Origin: Schaalia georgiae DSM 6843
GTDB lineage: Bacteria > Actinomycetota > Actinomycetes > Actinomycetales > Actinomycetaceae
Assembly: GCF_000429245.1 (NCBI RefSeq)
Contig: NZ_AUBM01000007.1
Coordinates: 275,082-339,081 of the forward strand
Direction of reading: 5' to 3'
Length of the DNA: 64,000 bases
Shown here: piece by piece, positions 27,502 through 35,840 of the stretch
How positions within the stretch are numbered: position 1 is the first letter of the stretch
How the letters are laid out: the number at the start of each line of letters is the position of its first letter
Position numbers and translations under genes: made by a program
Notes under the pieces: model-generated
The model's input: the letters and a program-made list of their open reading frames with translations, nothing else
What the model was told of the DNA's origin: nothing
Databases searched by the model: none

Positions 27502-28345
27502 ACTCCGATTGTGCCACCCGCGCCGAGAGCATGCCCCACTGCGGAGCGTCGGCGACGACGGGCGCGGCCTGGCGCCGCGAGGCGGCCCACTCGTCGGCGA
27601 AGAGCTGCGCCCAGGTGGCGTAGGCCGCGGAGTTCGGGTGGAAGAAGTCGGCGGCGTGGTAGGCGAAGGTGTACGTCGGCAGGGAGTACTCGCGGGTGAG
27701 GGCCCGCACGTCCACCATCCGGGCGGTCGACTCCTCGACCGTGCGCGCCAGGTACTCCGACATCTCGGTGGCGCGCTTCTCCTGGGGCATGATGCCGAAG
27801 GAGGGGATGGAGGAGACCAGGGAGTCCGGGGGCAGCGCGGCGATCACGCGACCCAACCGCTCGGCGAACTGGCCGGGGGCCATGTCCTCCGCCATGACGT
27901 CGTTGCCGCCGATGCTCAGCGTCACCAGGTCCGGCTCGATGTCCCCGTCGATCAGTCCCATGCCGCGCATCTGGGGGATCTGGGTGAGTTCCACGGACTC
28001 CACCGTGGCGCCGGACAGCGAGAGGTTGAGCAGGGCGACCTCGCGCCCCAGGGTCTGCTGGATCGCGGAGGCGAGCAGCGCGGGATAGGACTCGGTGACG
28101 CGCGACGCCCCCAGTCCCTGCACCGAGGAGTCCCCCAGGGCGACCATGACGTAGGGCATTTCGCCCTCATTGGCGTGCAAACGGTCCATGGTGGCCAGCG
28201 TGTGGTCCTCCCACGCCTTCCGGTAGTCGCCGCGCTGGGAATCGAGGCGGAGCAGGCGCCCGAGCGCGATGCCGCCGCCGAACAGCGAGGCACCGCCCGC
28301 TGCCGCCCCGGCGACCTGCCATGCCCGTTTGCTGATTCGCATCAT
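27488..28345 (-). CDS. SGNH/GDSL hydrolase family protein
   Basis: A 285-residue esterase or lipase-like protein. Block I is ALGDSSVQGLGAS (nucleophile serine), block III SIGGNDVM, and block V DFFHPNSAAYATWA (Asp and His). The N-terminus (ISKRAWQVAGAAAGGASLFGGG) is a hydrophobic segment that could be an uncleaved anchor or signal. Start is ATG 28345 or the next codon, ATG 28342, after AAAGAGGAAG. The substrate is unknown. Its stop overlaps pth. Confidence 0.88.
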   Translation of the reverse strand: MMRISKRAWQVAGAAAGGASLFGGGIALGRLLRLDSQRGDYRKAWEDHTLATMDRLHANEGEMPYVMVALGDSSVQGLGASRVTESYPALLASAIQQTLGREVALLNLSLSGATVESVELTQIPQMRGMGLIDGDIEPDLVTLSIGGNDVMAEDMAPGQFAERLGRVIAALPPDSLVSSIPSFGIMPQEKRATEMSEYLARTVEESTARMVDVRALTREYSLPTYTFAYHAADFFHPNSAAYATWAQLFADEWAASRRQAAPVVADAPQWGMLSARVAQSEYEHD

Positions 28346-28471
28346 CTTCCTCTTTCCTGCGCCGTGCGCGACCGCTGCTAGTGCGAGCCCCCAGTGTATG
28401 CGCCCTGCGCGCGCCTCTTCAAACGGCGCCGCGGCCCCCCGCTGGGCGGTCGGCGCCGGGCATGGCCCTGC

Positions 28472-29707
28472 TCAAGCGGTGCGCCCCGCGGGTCCGGAGG
28501 GCAGGGCGGCGAGGAAGTGGGGGGGCTCCCAGCCCCGCGCCTCGTAGGCCGCGGCGATCGCCTCGCCCACAGCCGGGCCCGAGGCGGCGTCGACGAGCGC
28601 GATCGCACTGCCGCCGAAGCCGCCTCCGGTCATGCGGGCCCCGTGGGCGCCGGCCGCGCGCGCCGCCGCGACCGCGACGTCGAGCTCCGCGCAACTGACC
28701 TCGTAGTCGTCGCGCAGGGAGTCGTGGGAGTCGTCGAGCAGAAGGGCGGCCACATCGAGGCGCTCCCCCTCCAGCGGCCCCTCCCCCATGAGCTCGACGA
28801 AGGCGCGGGTGCGGGCGATCTCGGAGACGACGTGGCGGGCGCGCCTGGCGAGGCGCTCGTGCCCCTCCAGCGCCGACATGGCGGCTTCCAGGTCGGTCAC
28901 CTCCACCAGCTGGCCGACTCCCAGCAGGCGGGCGGCTTCCTCGCAGTCGGCGCGCCGCTGCCCGTACTGCCCGTCCGCGAGCGAGTGCTTCGCCCGCGTG
29001 TCGATGACGAGCAGTTCCAGCCCCGATGAGGCCAGGTCGAAGGGGATGGGCGCCGCGGACATGTCCCGGCAGTCCAGGGCGAGCGCATGGCCGGTCCGAC
29101 AGCGCATCGACGCGGTCTGGTCGAGCCCGCCGGTGTTCGCGCCCGCTATTTCGTTCTCCGCGGCGCGCGCGGCGTCCACGAGGAGGCGCCTGCCCTCTTC
29201 GGAGCCCGCCAGGCCGAGGCCGCAGACCTCGTCGACGGCGACGGCCGTGGCGCACTCGAGGGCCGCCGAGGACGACAGGCCGCCCCCCACGGGTACGCAC
29301 GACCACAGGGCGGCGTCGAAGCCCGACAGCGGGCCGTAGCCAGCGCGCTCGAGGGCCCAGGGCACTCCCGCGATGTAGGCCGTCCAGTGCCTGGGCACCT
29401 GCCCGGGCCCGCCCCAGGGGCCGATGGAATCCAGGTCGAGGCTGTCGATGGAGTCGACGGTCTGCGGCGAGATGAGGCGGACAGTGCGGTCCGGGCGAGG
29501 GGCGAGCGCCAGGTACGCCCTGTGGGGAAGGGCGATGGGCAGGCACGGGCCACCGTTGTAGTCGACGTGCTCGCCGATGACGTTGACGCGGCCAGGTGCG
29601 CTCCACACTCCTGCGGGCTCGTGCCCGAAAGCCTGGATGAAGAGCTCGCGCGCGTTGAACGCGCCCTCCTCCGGGCTGACTGCTTCGGCTCTGATGATGC
29701 GGGCCAC
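28472..29707 (-). CDS. galK: Galactokinase
   Basis: GHMP-family kinase converting galactose to galactose-1-phosphate in the Leloir pathway. 411 residues. Marks: APGRVNVIGEHVDYNGG (sugar binding; the usual LIGEHTDY is VIGEHVDY), PVGGGLSSSAALECA (ATP loop), and the third GHMP motif GGGFGGSAIALV. GTG at 29707 follows AAGGAGGTACC. No galT or galE is adjacent, so the pathway is dispersed; UDP-galactose made this way could feed the polysaccharide locus at 34-52 kb. Confidence 0.95.
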   Translation of the reverse strand: MARIIRAEAVSPEEGAFNARELFIQAFGHEPAGVWSAPGRVNVIGEHVDYNGGPCLPIALPHRAYLALAPRPDRTVRLISPQTVDSIDSLDLDSIGPWGGPGQVPRHWTAYIAGVPWALERAGYGPLSGFDAALWSCVPVGGGLSSSAALECATAVAVDEVCGLGLAGSEEGRRLLVDAARAAENEIAGANTGGLDQTASMRCRTGHALALDCRDMSAAPIPFDLASSGLELLVIDTRAKHSLADGQYGQRRADCEEAARLLGVGQLVEVTDLEAAMSALEGHERLARRARHVVSEIARTRAFVELMGEGPLEGERLDVAALLLDDSHDSLRDDYEVSCAELDVAVAAARAAGAHGARMTGGGFGGSAIALVDAASGPAVGEAIAAAYEARGWEPPHFLAALPSGPAGRTA

Positions 29708-29838
29708 GGTACCTCCTTCGGGACTCCCCCCACCCTACCCGACTATGAGCACCTTCACACAAGGGGTCCGCATCACGTGCCCTTGTCGGAGAACCCCCTA
29801 GGATTGGGACCGTCCCGTACAACACGCAAGCAGGTCCC

Positions 29839-30381
29839 ATGTTCCTCCCCGAGAGACTCCCCGGCCAAGACTGGCTCGGCGTCGTCATCGCCATACCCGA
29901 GCCGTGGGTGAGCGAATTGACGGATTTGCGCCTGCGCCTGGGGGATCTCCAGGGCTCGCGCGTGCCCGCGCACATCACGCTGATGCCTCCCATGCCGGTC
30001 GCCACCGAGTCGCGCGGCGAGGTGATCGAGCACCTGAGCGCCATCGCCCGCCGGTCCCGGCCCTTCCGTGTCGCGCTCAGGGGGGCGGACTGCTTCCGCC
30101 CCCTCTCCGCCGTCGCCTTCCTCAACCTGGCAGAGGGGGCCCGCGCCTGCTCCGACTTGGCCGAGAACATCCGCTCGGGCCCCCTCGATTACGAGCCGCG
30201 CTTCCCCTACCACCCGCACGTCACGCTCGTCCAGGGGGTCGCCGACCCCGTCCTCGATCTCGCGATCGACATAGGGAGTTCCTTCGAGGCGTCGTGGGTG
30301 GTCCCCGGGTTCCGCCTCGACCGCCTCGACCCCTCGGGGGCCTACTCCTCGATCGCGATCTTCGACTTCGAGGGCATGTGA
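29839..30381 (+). CDS. 2'-5' RNA ligase / 2H phosphoesterase family protein
   Basis: A 180-residue member of the 2H superfamily, defined by two H-x-T motifs: H45-I-T47 (AHITLMPP) and H127-V-T129 (PHVTLVQG). Such enzymes hydrolyse or ligate 2'-5' or cyclic phosphate linkages in RNA or small nucleotides. Both catalytic motifs are intact. The ATG at 29839 has only a weak ribosome site (AGGTCCC). It is a single gene, divergent from galK. Confidence 0.85.
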   Translation: MFLPERLPGQDWLGVVIAIPEPWVSELTDLRLRLGDLQGSRVPAHITLMPPMPVATESRGEVIEHLSAIARRSRPFRVALRGADCFRPLSAVAFLNLAEGARACSDLAENIRSGPLDYEPRFPYHPHVTLVQGVADPVLDLAIDIGSSFEASWVVPGFRLDRLDPSGAYSSIAIFDFEGM

Positions 30382-30432
30382 GCCCTGGCGCACCAGCTCC
30401 CGCTGCCGGGCACTGCGGCGGCGGAGCCCGGC

Positions 30433-31260
30433 TCAGAGGTCGTAGACGACGCCCACCGGCGCGTGGTCGGAGAAGCGCTGGTCGTACGAGGGCGCCCGCC
30501 CGACGGTGAAGGACCGCGCCGTCCGGGCGAGGCCGGGCGTGGCGAACTGGTAGTCCAGGCGCCACCCCGCGTCGTTGGCGAAGGCCTGGCCCCGCCACGT
30601 CCACCACGAGTAGGGGCCCTGGACCCCGCCCGCCAGGTCGCGGACGACGTCGTGCCAGCCCTCCTCCACCCAGCCGTTGAGGAAGGCGATCTCCTCGTCG
30701 AGGACGCCGGCGCGCTTGTTGTGGTTGGACGCCCAGTTCTTGATGTCCGCCCGCGAGCGCACGACGTTGAAGTCGCCGCACACGACCGCCTGCTCCCCGC
30801 CCGAGGCCGCCGAGGCGAGCAGTTCGGCCATGCGCGCCCCGATCCGGGGCAGGTGCGCCATCTTCGCCTCCTGTTTGGGCGTGTCCTTCTCCCCGGAGTG
30901 GAAGTAGGCGGAGACGAGGCGCACGGGGGACGGGGCGCCGTCCGCTTCGACGAGGGCCTCCAGCCAGCGGCCTGAGTCCGCATCCGACTCGGCGTCGTCG
31001 AGGACGGTGCGCGGCCTGCCGACGAGGGCACCGCGGTCGCGGTGGACGGCGACGCCCACGCCCGCGCGCCCCTTGATGCGGCACGGCACCCACACGGAGT
31101 CCCACTGCCCGGGCAGGATCCCCCGTGCGATCTCCTCCGGCGCGCGCACCTCCTGCATGAGCAGGGCGGTGGGCGCCGCTTCCTCCAGCCAGTCCAAGAA
31201 GCCCCGCTTGTGGGCGGCGCGGATGCCGTTGAGGTTGACGGTCGTCACTGTCAGAGTCAC
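30433..31260 (-). CDS. xth: Exodeoxyribonuclease III / AP endonuclease
   Basis: A 275-residue endonuclease-exonuclease-phosphatase fold enzyme for base-excision repair. Visible active-site segments: TVNLNGIRAA (Asn), LMQEVRAP (Glu), CGDFNVV (Asp-Asn), and the final FSDHAPVGVVYDL (Asp-His). GTG at 31260. It begins 17 bp after the folD stop, so it is probably the last gene of the riboswitch-controlled glyA-folD-xth unit; its functional link to one-carbon metabolism is not obvious. Confidence 0.95.
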   Translation of the reverse strand: MTLTVTTVNLNGIRAAHKRGFLDWLEEAAPTALLMQEVRAPEEIARGILPGQWDSVWVPCRIKGRAGVGVAVHRDRGALVGRPRTVLDDAESDADSGRWLEALVEADGAPSPVRLVSAYFHSGEKDTPKQEAKMAHLPRIGARMAELLASAASGGEQAVVCGDFNVVRSRADIKNWASNHNKRAGVLDEEIAFLNGWVEEGWHDVVRDLAGGVQGPYSWWTWRGQAFANDAGWRLDYQFATPGLARTARSFTVGRAPSYDQRFSDHAPVGVVYDL

Positions 31261-31276
31261 GGGGTTCCCTTCGGGG

Positions 31277-32170
31277 TCAGCTGGCCGCCCGCTCGGCGGC
31301 CTCGACGATGTTGGTGACCAGGAGGGCGCGCGTCATCGGGCCGACGCCGCCGGGGTTCGGGCTCAGCCACGAGGCCACTCGGTCGACGCCGTCCGCGACG
31401 TCGCCCATCAGGCGGGGTTTGCCGTCCACGACGGTCCGAGACACGCCCACGTCGAGCACGACGGCGCCGGGGCGCACCATCTGCGCGGTGACGATCCCCG
31501 CGGACCCCGCGGCCGCCACAACGACATCGGCCCGTCGCACGTGGTCGGCCAGGTCCCTGGTGCCGGTGTGGCACACGTCCACCGTCGCATTGACGTCCTT
31601 GCGGCCCAGCAGGAGTCCGATGGTGCGCCCGACGGTGACTCCGCGGCCCACGATGCACACGTCGGTCCCGTCCAGGTCGATGCCGTGGCGCTCGACGAGT
31701 TCGATGACCGCGCGCGGTGTGCACGGCAGCGGCGAGTCGATGGGGCCCGAGCCGCGCAGGACCAGTCTGCCCAGGTTCGTCGGGTGGAGGCCGTCGGCGT
31801 CCTTGTCCGGGTCGATCATCTCCAGGACGGCGTTCGTGTCGATGCCGGCGGGCAGCGGCAGTTGGACGATGTAGCCGGTGCACGCCGGATCGGCGTTCAG
31901 CCGGGCGACGGCCTCCTCGATCCTCCCCTGGCCGGCGTCGGCGGGCAGGTCGATGCGGATCGAGTCGATCCCCACCTCGGCGCAGTCGCGGTGCTTTCCC
32001 GCCACGTAGGCCAGGGACCCCGGATCCTCGCCGACCAGGACGGTCCCGAGTCCGACGGCGCAGCCGCGCTGGCGCAGTGCGGCCACGCGGGCGCGCAGCT
32101 CCTGCTTGATGGCGGCGGCCGTCGCCTTCCCGTCGAGGATCCTGGCCGGGCCCGCCCACGGCGCCCTCAT
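31277..32170 (-). CDS. folD: Bifunctional methylenetetrahydrofolate dehydrogenase / cyclohydrolase
   Basis: Interconverts 5,10-methylene-THF and 10-formyl-THF, supplying formyl groups for purines. 297 residues. The catalytic YxxxK is in [28 protein letters not shown] and the final [13 protein letters not shown] are family motifs; the nucleotide loop reads GRGVTVGR where most have GRSxxVG. The ATG overlaps the glyA stop by four bases. Both are downstream of a ZTP riboswitch, which senses purine-folate shortage. Confidence 0.97.
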   Translation of the reverse strand: MRAPWAGPARILDGKATAAAIKQELRARVAALRQRGCAVGLGTVLVGEDPGSLAYVAGKHRDCAEVGIDSIRIDLPADAGQGRIEEAVARLNADPACTGYIVQLPLPAGIDTNAVLEMIDPDKDADGLHPTNLGRLVLRGSGPIDSPLPCTPRAVIELVERHGIDLDGTDVCIVGRGVTVGRTIGLLLGRKDVNATVDVCHTGTRDLADHVRRADVVVAAAGSAGIVTAQMVRPGAVVLDVGVSRTVVDGKPRLMGDVADGVDRVASWLSPNPGGVGPMTRALLVTNIVEAAERAAS

Positions 32171-33456
32171 TGCTCGAGCCCCGCGTACAGGGGGTGCTTG
32201 TCGGTGAGGCGCTTGACGCGGGCGCGCAGGGCCTCCAGGTCCACAGAGGATCCCGAGGCCCCCTGGGCGAGGGCGGTCCCGATGATGTCGGCGACCTCTT
32301 CGAAGTCCTGGGCGTCGAAACCGCGCGAGGCGAGGGCCGGGGTCCCGATGCGCAGGCCCGAGGTGACGGCCGGGGGCCGGGGGTCGAAGGGGACGGCGTT
32401 GCGGTTCACGGTGATTCCGACTTCGTGGAGGAGGTCCTCGGCCTGCTGGCCGTTGATCTGGGAGTCCACCAGGTCCACGAGGACCAGGTGGACGTCGGTG
32501 CCGCCGGTGACCAGTTTGACGCCCGCGTTCACGGCGTCGTCGGCCCCGAGGCGCTCGGCGAGGATCCGCGCGCCCTCGAGGGTGCGGCGCTGGCGGTCCT
32601 TGAACTCGTCTGTCTGGGCGACCTTCATGGCGATCGCCTTGGCTGCGATCACGTGCATGAGGGGGCCGCCCTGCTGGCCCGGGAAAACGGCGCTGTTGAG
32701 CTTCTTCCCCCACTTCTGGCCGCGGGAGGAGAGGATCATGCCCGAGCGGGGGCCTCCGAGGGTCTTGTGGACGGTGGTGGTGACCACGTCGGCGTGGGGC
32801 ACGGGGCTGGGGTGCAGGCCCGCTGCGACCAGGCCGGCGAAGTGCGCCATGTCCACCCACAGGGCGGCGCCGACCTCGTCGGCGATCTCCCTGAACGCTT
32901 GGAAGTCCAGGTGGCGGGGGTAGGCGGACCATCCCGCGATGATGACGGCGGGCCGCTCGCGCAGGGCGGCCTCGCGGACCATGTCGGGCTCGATGCGCAT
33001 CGTCTCGCGGGAGACCTCGTAGGCGGTGGCCCGGTAGTGCTTCCCGGAGAAGTTCAGGCGCATGCCGTGGGTGAGGTGCCCGCCGTGGGCCAGGCTCAGG
33101 CCCAGGACGGGGTCGCCGACGTTCGCCATCGCCATGAGGGCAGCGGCGTTGGCCTGGGCGCCAGCGTGGGGCTGGACGTTGGCGTAGTCGCAGCCGAAGA
33201 CTTGTTTCGCCCGCTCAATGGCGAGGGACTCGGCGACGTCGACGAACTCGCAGCCGCCGTAGTAGCGGCGCCCGGGGTAGCCCTCGGCGTACTTGTTGGT
33301 GAGCACAGAGCCCTGCGCCTGCAGGACTGCTCGGGGGACGAAGTTCTCGGACGCGATCATCTCGAGGGTGCCGCGTTGGCGCCGCAGCTCGCTGTCGAGG
33401 ACCGCCTGGATCTCGGGGTCCAGTTGCGCCAGGGCCATGTCGTTGAGGGAGTCCAT
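32167..33456 (-). CDS. glyA: Serine hydroxymethyltransferase
   Basis: PLP enzyme making glycine and 5,10-methylene-THF from serine. 429 residues, normal length. Motifs: [30 protein letters not shown], and [15 protein letters not shown], where K of HKT holds PLP. The ATG at 33456 follows CCAGGAGAACA. The 5' leader carries the ZTP (pfl) aptamer ending about 30 bp upstream, so its expression should rise when ZTP accumulates. Confidence 0.98.
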   Translation of the reverse strand: MDSLNDMALAQLDPEIQAVLDSELRRQRGTLEMIASENFVPRAVLQAQGSVLTNKYAEGYPGRRYYGGCEFVDVAESLAIERAKQVFGCDYANVQPHAGAQANAAALMAMANVGDPVLGLSLAHGGHLTHGMRLNFSGKHYRATAYEVSRETMRIEPDMVREAALRERPAVIIAGWSAYPRHLDFQAFREIADEVGAALWVDMAHFAGLVAAGLHPSPVPHADVVTTTVHKTLGGPRSGMILSSRGQKWGKKLNSAVFPGQQGGPLMHVIAAKAIAMKVAQTDEFKDRQRRTLEGARILAERLGADDAVNAGVKLVTGGTDVHLVLVDLVDSQINGQQAEDLLHEVGITVNRNAVPFDPRPPAVTSGLRIGTPALASRGFDAQDFEEVADIIGTALAQGASGSSVDLEALRARVKRLTDKHPLYAGLEQ

Positions 33457-33484
33457 TGTTCTCCTGGGATCGTCGAGTCGGGAG

Positions 33485-33575
33485 GTGGCACACAGCCCAG
33501 GCGGGCGACTGCGGGTGCCGTCGGGTCGCTCCCCGGTGGTTGCCCACCTGTTCGCCAGTCGCGACGGGGCCATCC
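33485..33575 (-). promoter_or_regulatory. ZTP (pfl) riboswitch upstream of glyA-folD
   Basis: The minus strand contains the conserved blocks of the pfl RNA in order: GACTGGCGAAC, GGTGGG/CCACCGGGGAGC, then CCGCCTGGGC. The outer stem CCGTCG/CGACGG encloses the first two blocks, and GGCAC/GTGCC closes a second stem around the third. ZTP/ZMP riboswitches of this kind control glyA, folD and purH in many actinobacteria. The aptamer ends about 30 nt before the glyA ATG and overlaps no obvious terminator, so control may act on translation. Confidence 0.88.
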
Positions 33576-34176
33576 TATCGCGCGCCCATGGGCGGCTCCA
33601 CGGGCCCCGCCGGCAGGCACAGCCCCGCTGCGGGCAAGTCCCGCGCGGCTCCGCCGCCCTCGCCCTTCCCCGAGGCGGCGCAGTCCACGACCGGGCGCGC
33701 CGCCTCGAAGTCTTGGGCCGCACCGTCGGCACCGCCCTCCCCCGTGCCCGGGCGCGTCCGGCGGAAGGCGGACGGCGGCCCCCATCCACTTACCACGCTA
33801 GAGTGGTCACCTGGTGAGACGGTCGACGATCATCTTTTGATCACACCCCCTGACCACCTGGCGCACAATATGCAATATGACACTCCTTGGAGATATCGAT
33901 TTTCGGCAGAATACCAACCCAAACCCATTATCTACCGCATGGAAATTGTCTCGACAACCAATGACCCGGTAACTGATGTCACAAGACAATCTTCATAGAT
34001 ATCGAGCATCCCTAGTGCATTTTCTCTAACCATATGGATAACATGGGTTCCTGACCGAACGGTTACCCCTCCCCATCGACGCAAGTTTACACAGTAAACC
34101 ACTCGAAGCGGCAGGGGGGCCGGCAGCCTAACCAAACAAACGCTTTTCAAGAAACTATCTAGGAGGCGCACGAGAG
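33576..34176. promoter_or_regulatory. Divergent intergenic region, AT-rich toward the polysaccharide locus
   Basis: No supported gene. From about 33830 to 34150 the base composition drops to roughly half AT, in sharp contrast with the surroundings, with runs such as AATATGCAATATGA and TTTTCAAGAAACTA. It ends with AGGAGG ten bases before the sugar transferase ATG. This is the likely promoter and leader of that gene; I see no clear -10/-35 pair. Confidence 0.5.
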
Positions 34177-34869
34177 ATGACCACCTTGACCAATTCCAGG
34201 GCCAAGCGGTACATGCCGACGTTTGTCGTGCCTTCCGCGGCTCGGGGCTCCGCACTGGATCTGGCGTTCAAACGCGTGATCGACATCGTCCTCGCGGCCG
34301 TTGGAGTCGCCGTTCTGACACCGCTGTGGCTGGTCGTGGCCCTGCTCATCCGGATCTCGGACCACGGCCCGGCCTTCTTCAAGCAGACACGGGTCGGCAA
34401 GAACGGCCAGCCCTTCACGATGTACAAGTTCCGCACCATGCGAGTCGACGCCGAACAGGTCAAAGCGTCCCTGGAGGCCGCCAACCGGGCCGACGCGGGC
34501 GCCGGGAACTCCGTGATGTTCAAGATGCGCGACGATCCGCGCGTCACCCGCGTCGGGCGCGTGCTGCGCAAGACCAGCATTGACGAGCTCCCCCAGCTCT
34601 TCAATGTCATCAAGGGCGACATGTCGCTGGTGGGCCCCCGTCCGCCGCTGCCCAGCGAAGTGGCCACGTATGAGCCCCACGTCATGGGCAAGTTCGCGGT
34701 CCGCCCCGGTATCACCGGATTGTGGCAGATCTCGGGGCGATCCAACCTCTCGTGGGAGGAAACGGTCCAGCTGGACCTGGACTACGCGGCGACCCGCACT
34801 TTGGGTCTGGACACGTGGATCCTCCTGCAGACCGTGCCCGCGCTGCTTCGTCAGGAGGGCGCCTATTAG
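34177..34869 (+). CDS. Sugar-1-phosphate transferase initiating polysaccharide synthesis
   Basis: A 230-residue monotopic phosphoglycosyl transferase (WcaJ/WbaP C-terminal type). It moves a sugar-1-phosphate from a UDP-sugar onto undecaprenyl phosphate, the first step of surface polymer assembly. One re-entrant helix (residues about 29-50, KRVIDIVLAAVGVAVLTPLW) precedes the catalytic region: GPAFFKQTRVGKNG, YKFRTM, TSIDELPQLFNVIKGDMSLVGPRP (catalytic D-E) and RPGITGLWQISGRS. It is the short form, lacking the four-helix N-terminal domain. A strong terminator follows. Confidence 0.93.
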   Translation: MTTLTNSRAKRYMPTFVVPSAARGSALDLAFKRVIDIVLAAVGVAVLTPLWLVVALLIRISDHGPAFFKQTRVGKNGQPFTMYKFRTMRVDAEQVKASLEAANRADAGAGNSVMFKMRDDPRVTRVGRVLRKTSIDELPQLFNVIKGDMSLVGPRPPLPSEVATYEPHVMGKFAVRPGITGLWQISGRSNLSWEETVQLDLDYAATRTLGLDTWILLQTVPALLRQEGAY

Positions 34870-34894
34870 ACCATTTCTTCTGTGTGTGTGATTA

Positions 34895-34928
34895 CGGGTG
34901 CGCCCCGGCCTCGGCCGGGGCGCACCCG
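34895..34928 (+). terminator. Terminator after the sugar transferase gene
   Basis: CGGGTGCGCCCCGGCC (34895-34910) pairs exactly with 34913-34928, a 16-bp arm with a minimal loop. It lies 25 bp after the stop and is followed by a T-containing stretch (CGTATATTCTGCTTCTC). Confidence 0.8.
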
Positions 34929-35110
34929 CGTATATTCTGCTTCTCCCACCCCCGTTGGAGCGCTCGGGAGCGGCACGTCACCACGCAGCTGAGGGAGTGG
35001 GCTCCTCGCTGAGAACGCGGATCACGAACCAGTCCCCCGCCCGCGACTCGTCAAGGCGGTCGAACATCCGCGCCGTGGGCAGGCCCGTGTCCGCGCCCGC
35101 AGCTGCGCGG

Positions 35111-35836
35111 CTAGCGGGCGATCAGCCCGTACTCCCCGAACGTCCCCATGTCCTCCAGGCGAGCGACCAGTCGGGGTGCCAGCGCCAGGAAATCCACAGC
35201 CTCGACCGTGTAGCGCCCCAGCAGGCGCCGGGGCTCGTGGGCAATGCGCCACGCCCAGCCCAGCCGCCAGCGGTGCACCCAGTCGGGGAAGTACTGGTCC
35301 GAGGCGGCGAACTGGTCGATCCACCCACCGGCGGTGCACACGCTGGCGCGGGGCAGCCAGCCCCGGACTTTGGCGGCGACCAGTTCCTGCAAGCCAGCGC
35401 CGAGGCCGACGACGACCAGACGCGGATCGAAATCCACCAGGCTGGCGTGGGAGCGGCGCAGGCCCGCCAGGCCCGCATAGCCGTCGACCGCCATGACCTC
35501 GAAGGCGCCGAGCCTGGCCGCGGCGCGCTCGGCAAGACCGGGGGCGGCACCGATGAGGGCGACACGCGCGCCCGCCTCCATCTGGTTGAAGACATGGGGC
35601 AGGACCAGATCCGCCGACGACCGCACCACCGGGTGCCCCATGCGCGCCAACGTCATCTGCAGCAGCGTCCCATCGACGCCGACCACGTCCATCTTGCGCA
35701 ACTGGTCGAAGTCGGCGTGGAGCAGCGACCAGTGGTTGAGCCAGGTGGTCGCCCGCCCCTCCGCCAGGACCATGCGCGCGATCTCGTGGTGGTGCTCCGC
35801 GTCGGGGTTGGCGGCCTCGCGCTGGGCTTCGTTCAC
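35111..35836 (-). CDS. WecG/TagA/CpsF family glycosyltransferase
   Basis: A 241-residue GT26-family enzyme that adds the second sugar, typically ManNAc or a uronic sugar, to the lipid-linked first sugar. Visible: the VVGVDGTLLQM acceptor-side loop (family DG motif), VALIGAAPG (donor fold), VVVGLGAGLQE, and the basic C-terminal membrane-facing segment HRWRLGWAWRIAHEPRRLLGRY. It starts four bases after the end of the large fibrinogen-like gene upstream on the same strand (35841), suggesting a shared transcript. Confidence 0.85.
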   Translation of the reverse strand: MNEAQREAANPDAEHHHEIARMVLAEGRATTWLNHWSLLHADFDQLRKMDVVGVDGTLLQMTLARMGHPVVRSSADLVLPHVFNQMEAGARVALIGAAPGLAERAAARLGAFEVMAVDGYAGLAGLRRSHASLVDFDPRLVVVGLGAGLQELVAAKVRGWLPRASVCTAGGWIDQFAASDQYFPDWVHRWRLGWAWRIAHEPRRLLGRYTVEAVDFLALAPRLVARLEDMGTFGEYGLIAR

Positions 35837-35840
35837 AGCC

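Noticed and set aside
33807..34255. Small minus-strand frames in the AT-rich island
   Set aside because: They overlap the sugar transferase gene or lack ribosome sites and recognisable sequence.
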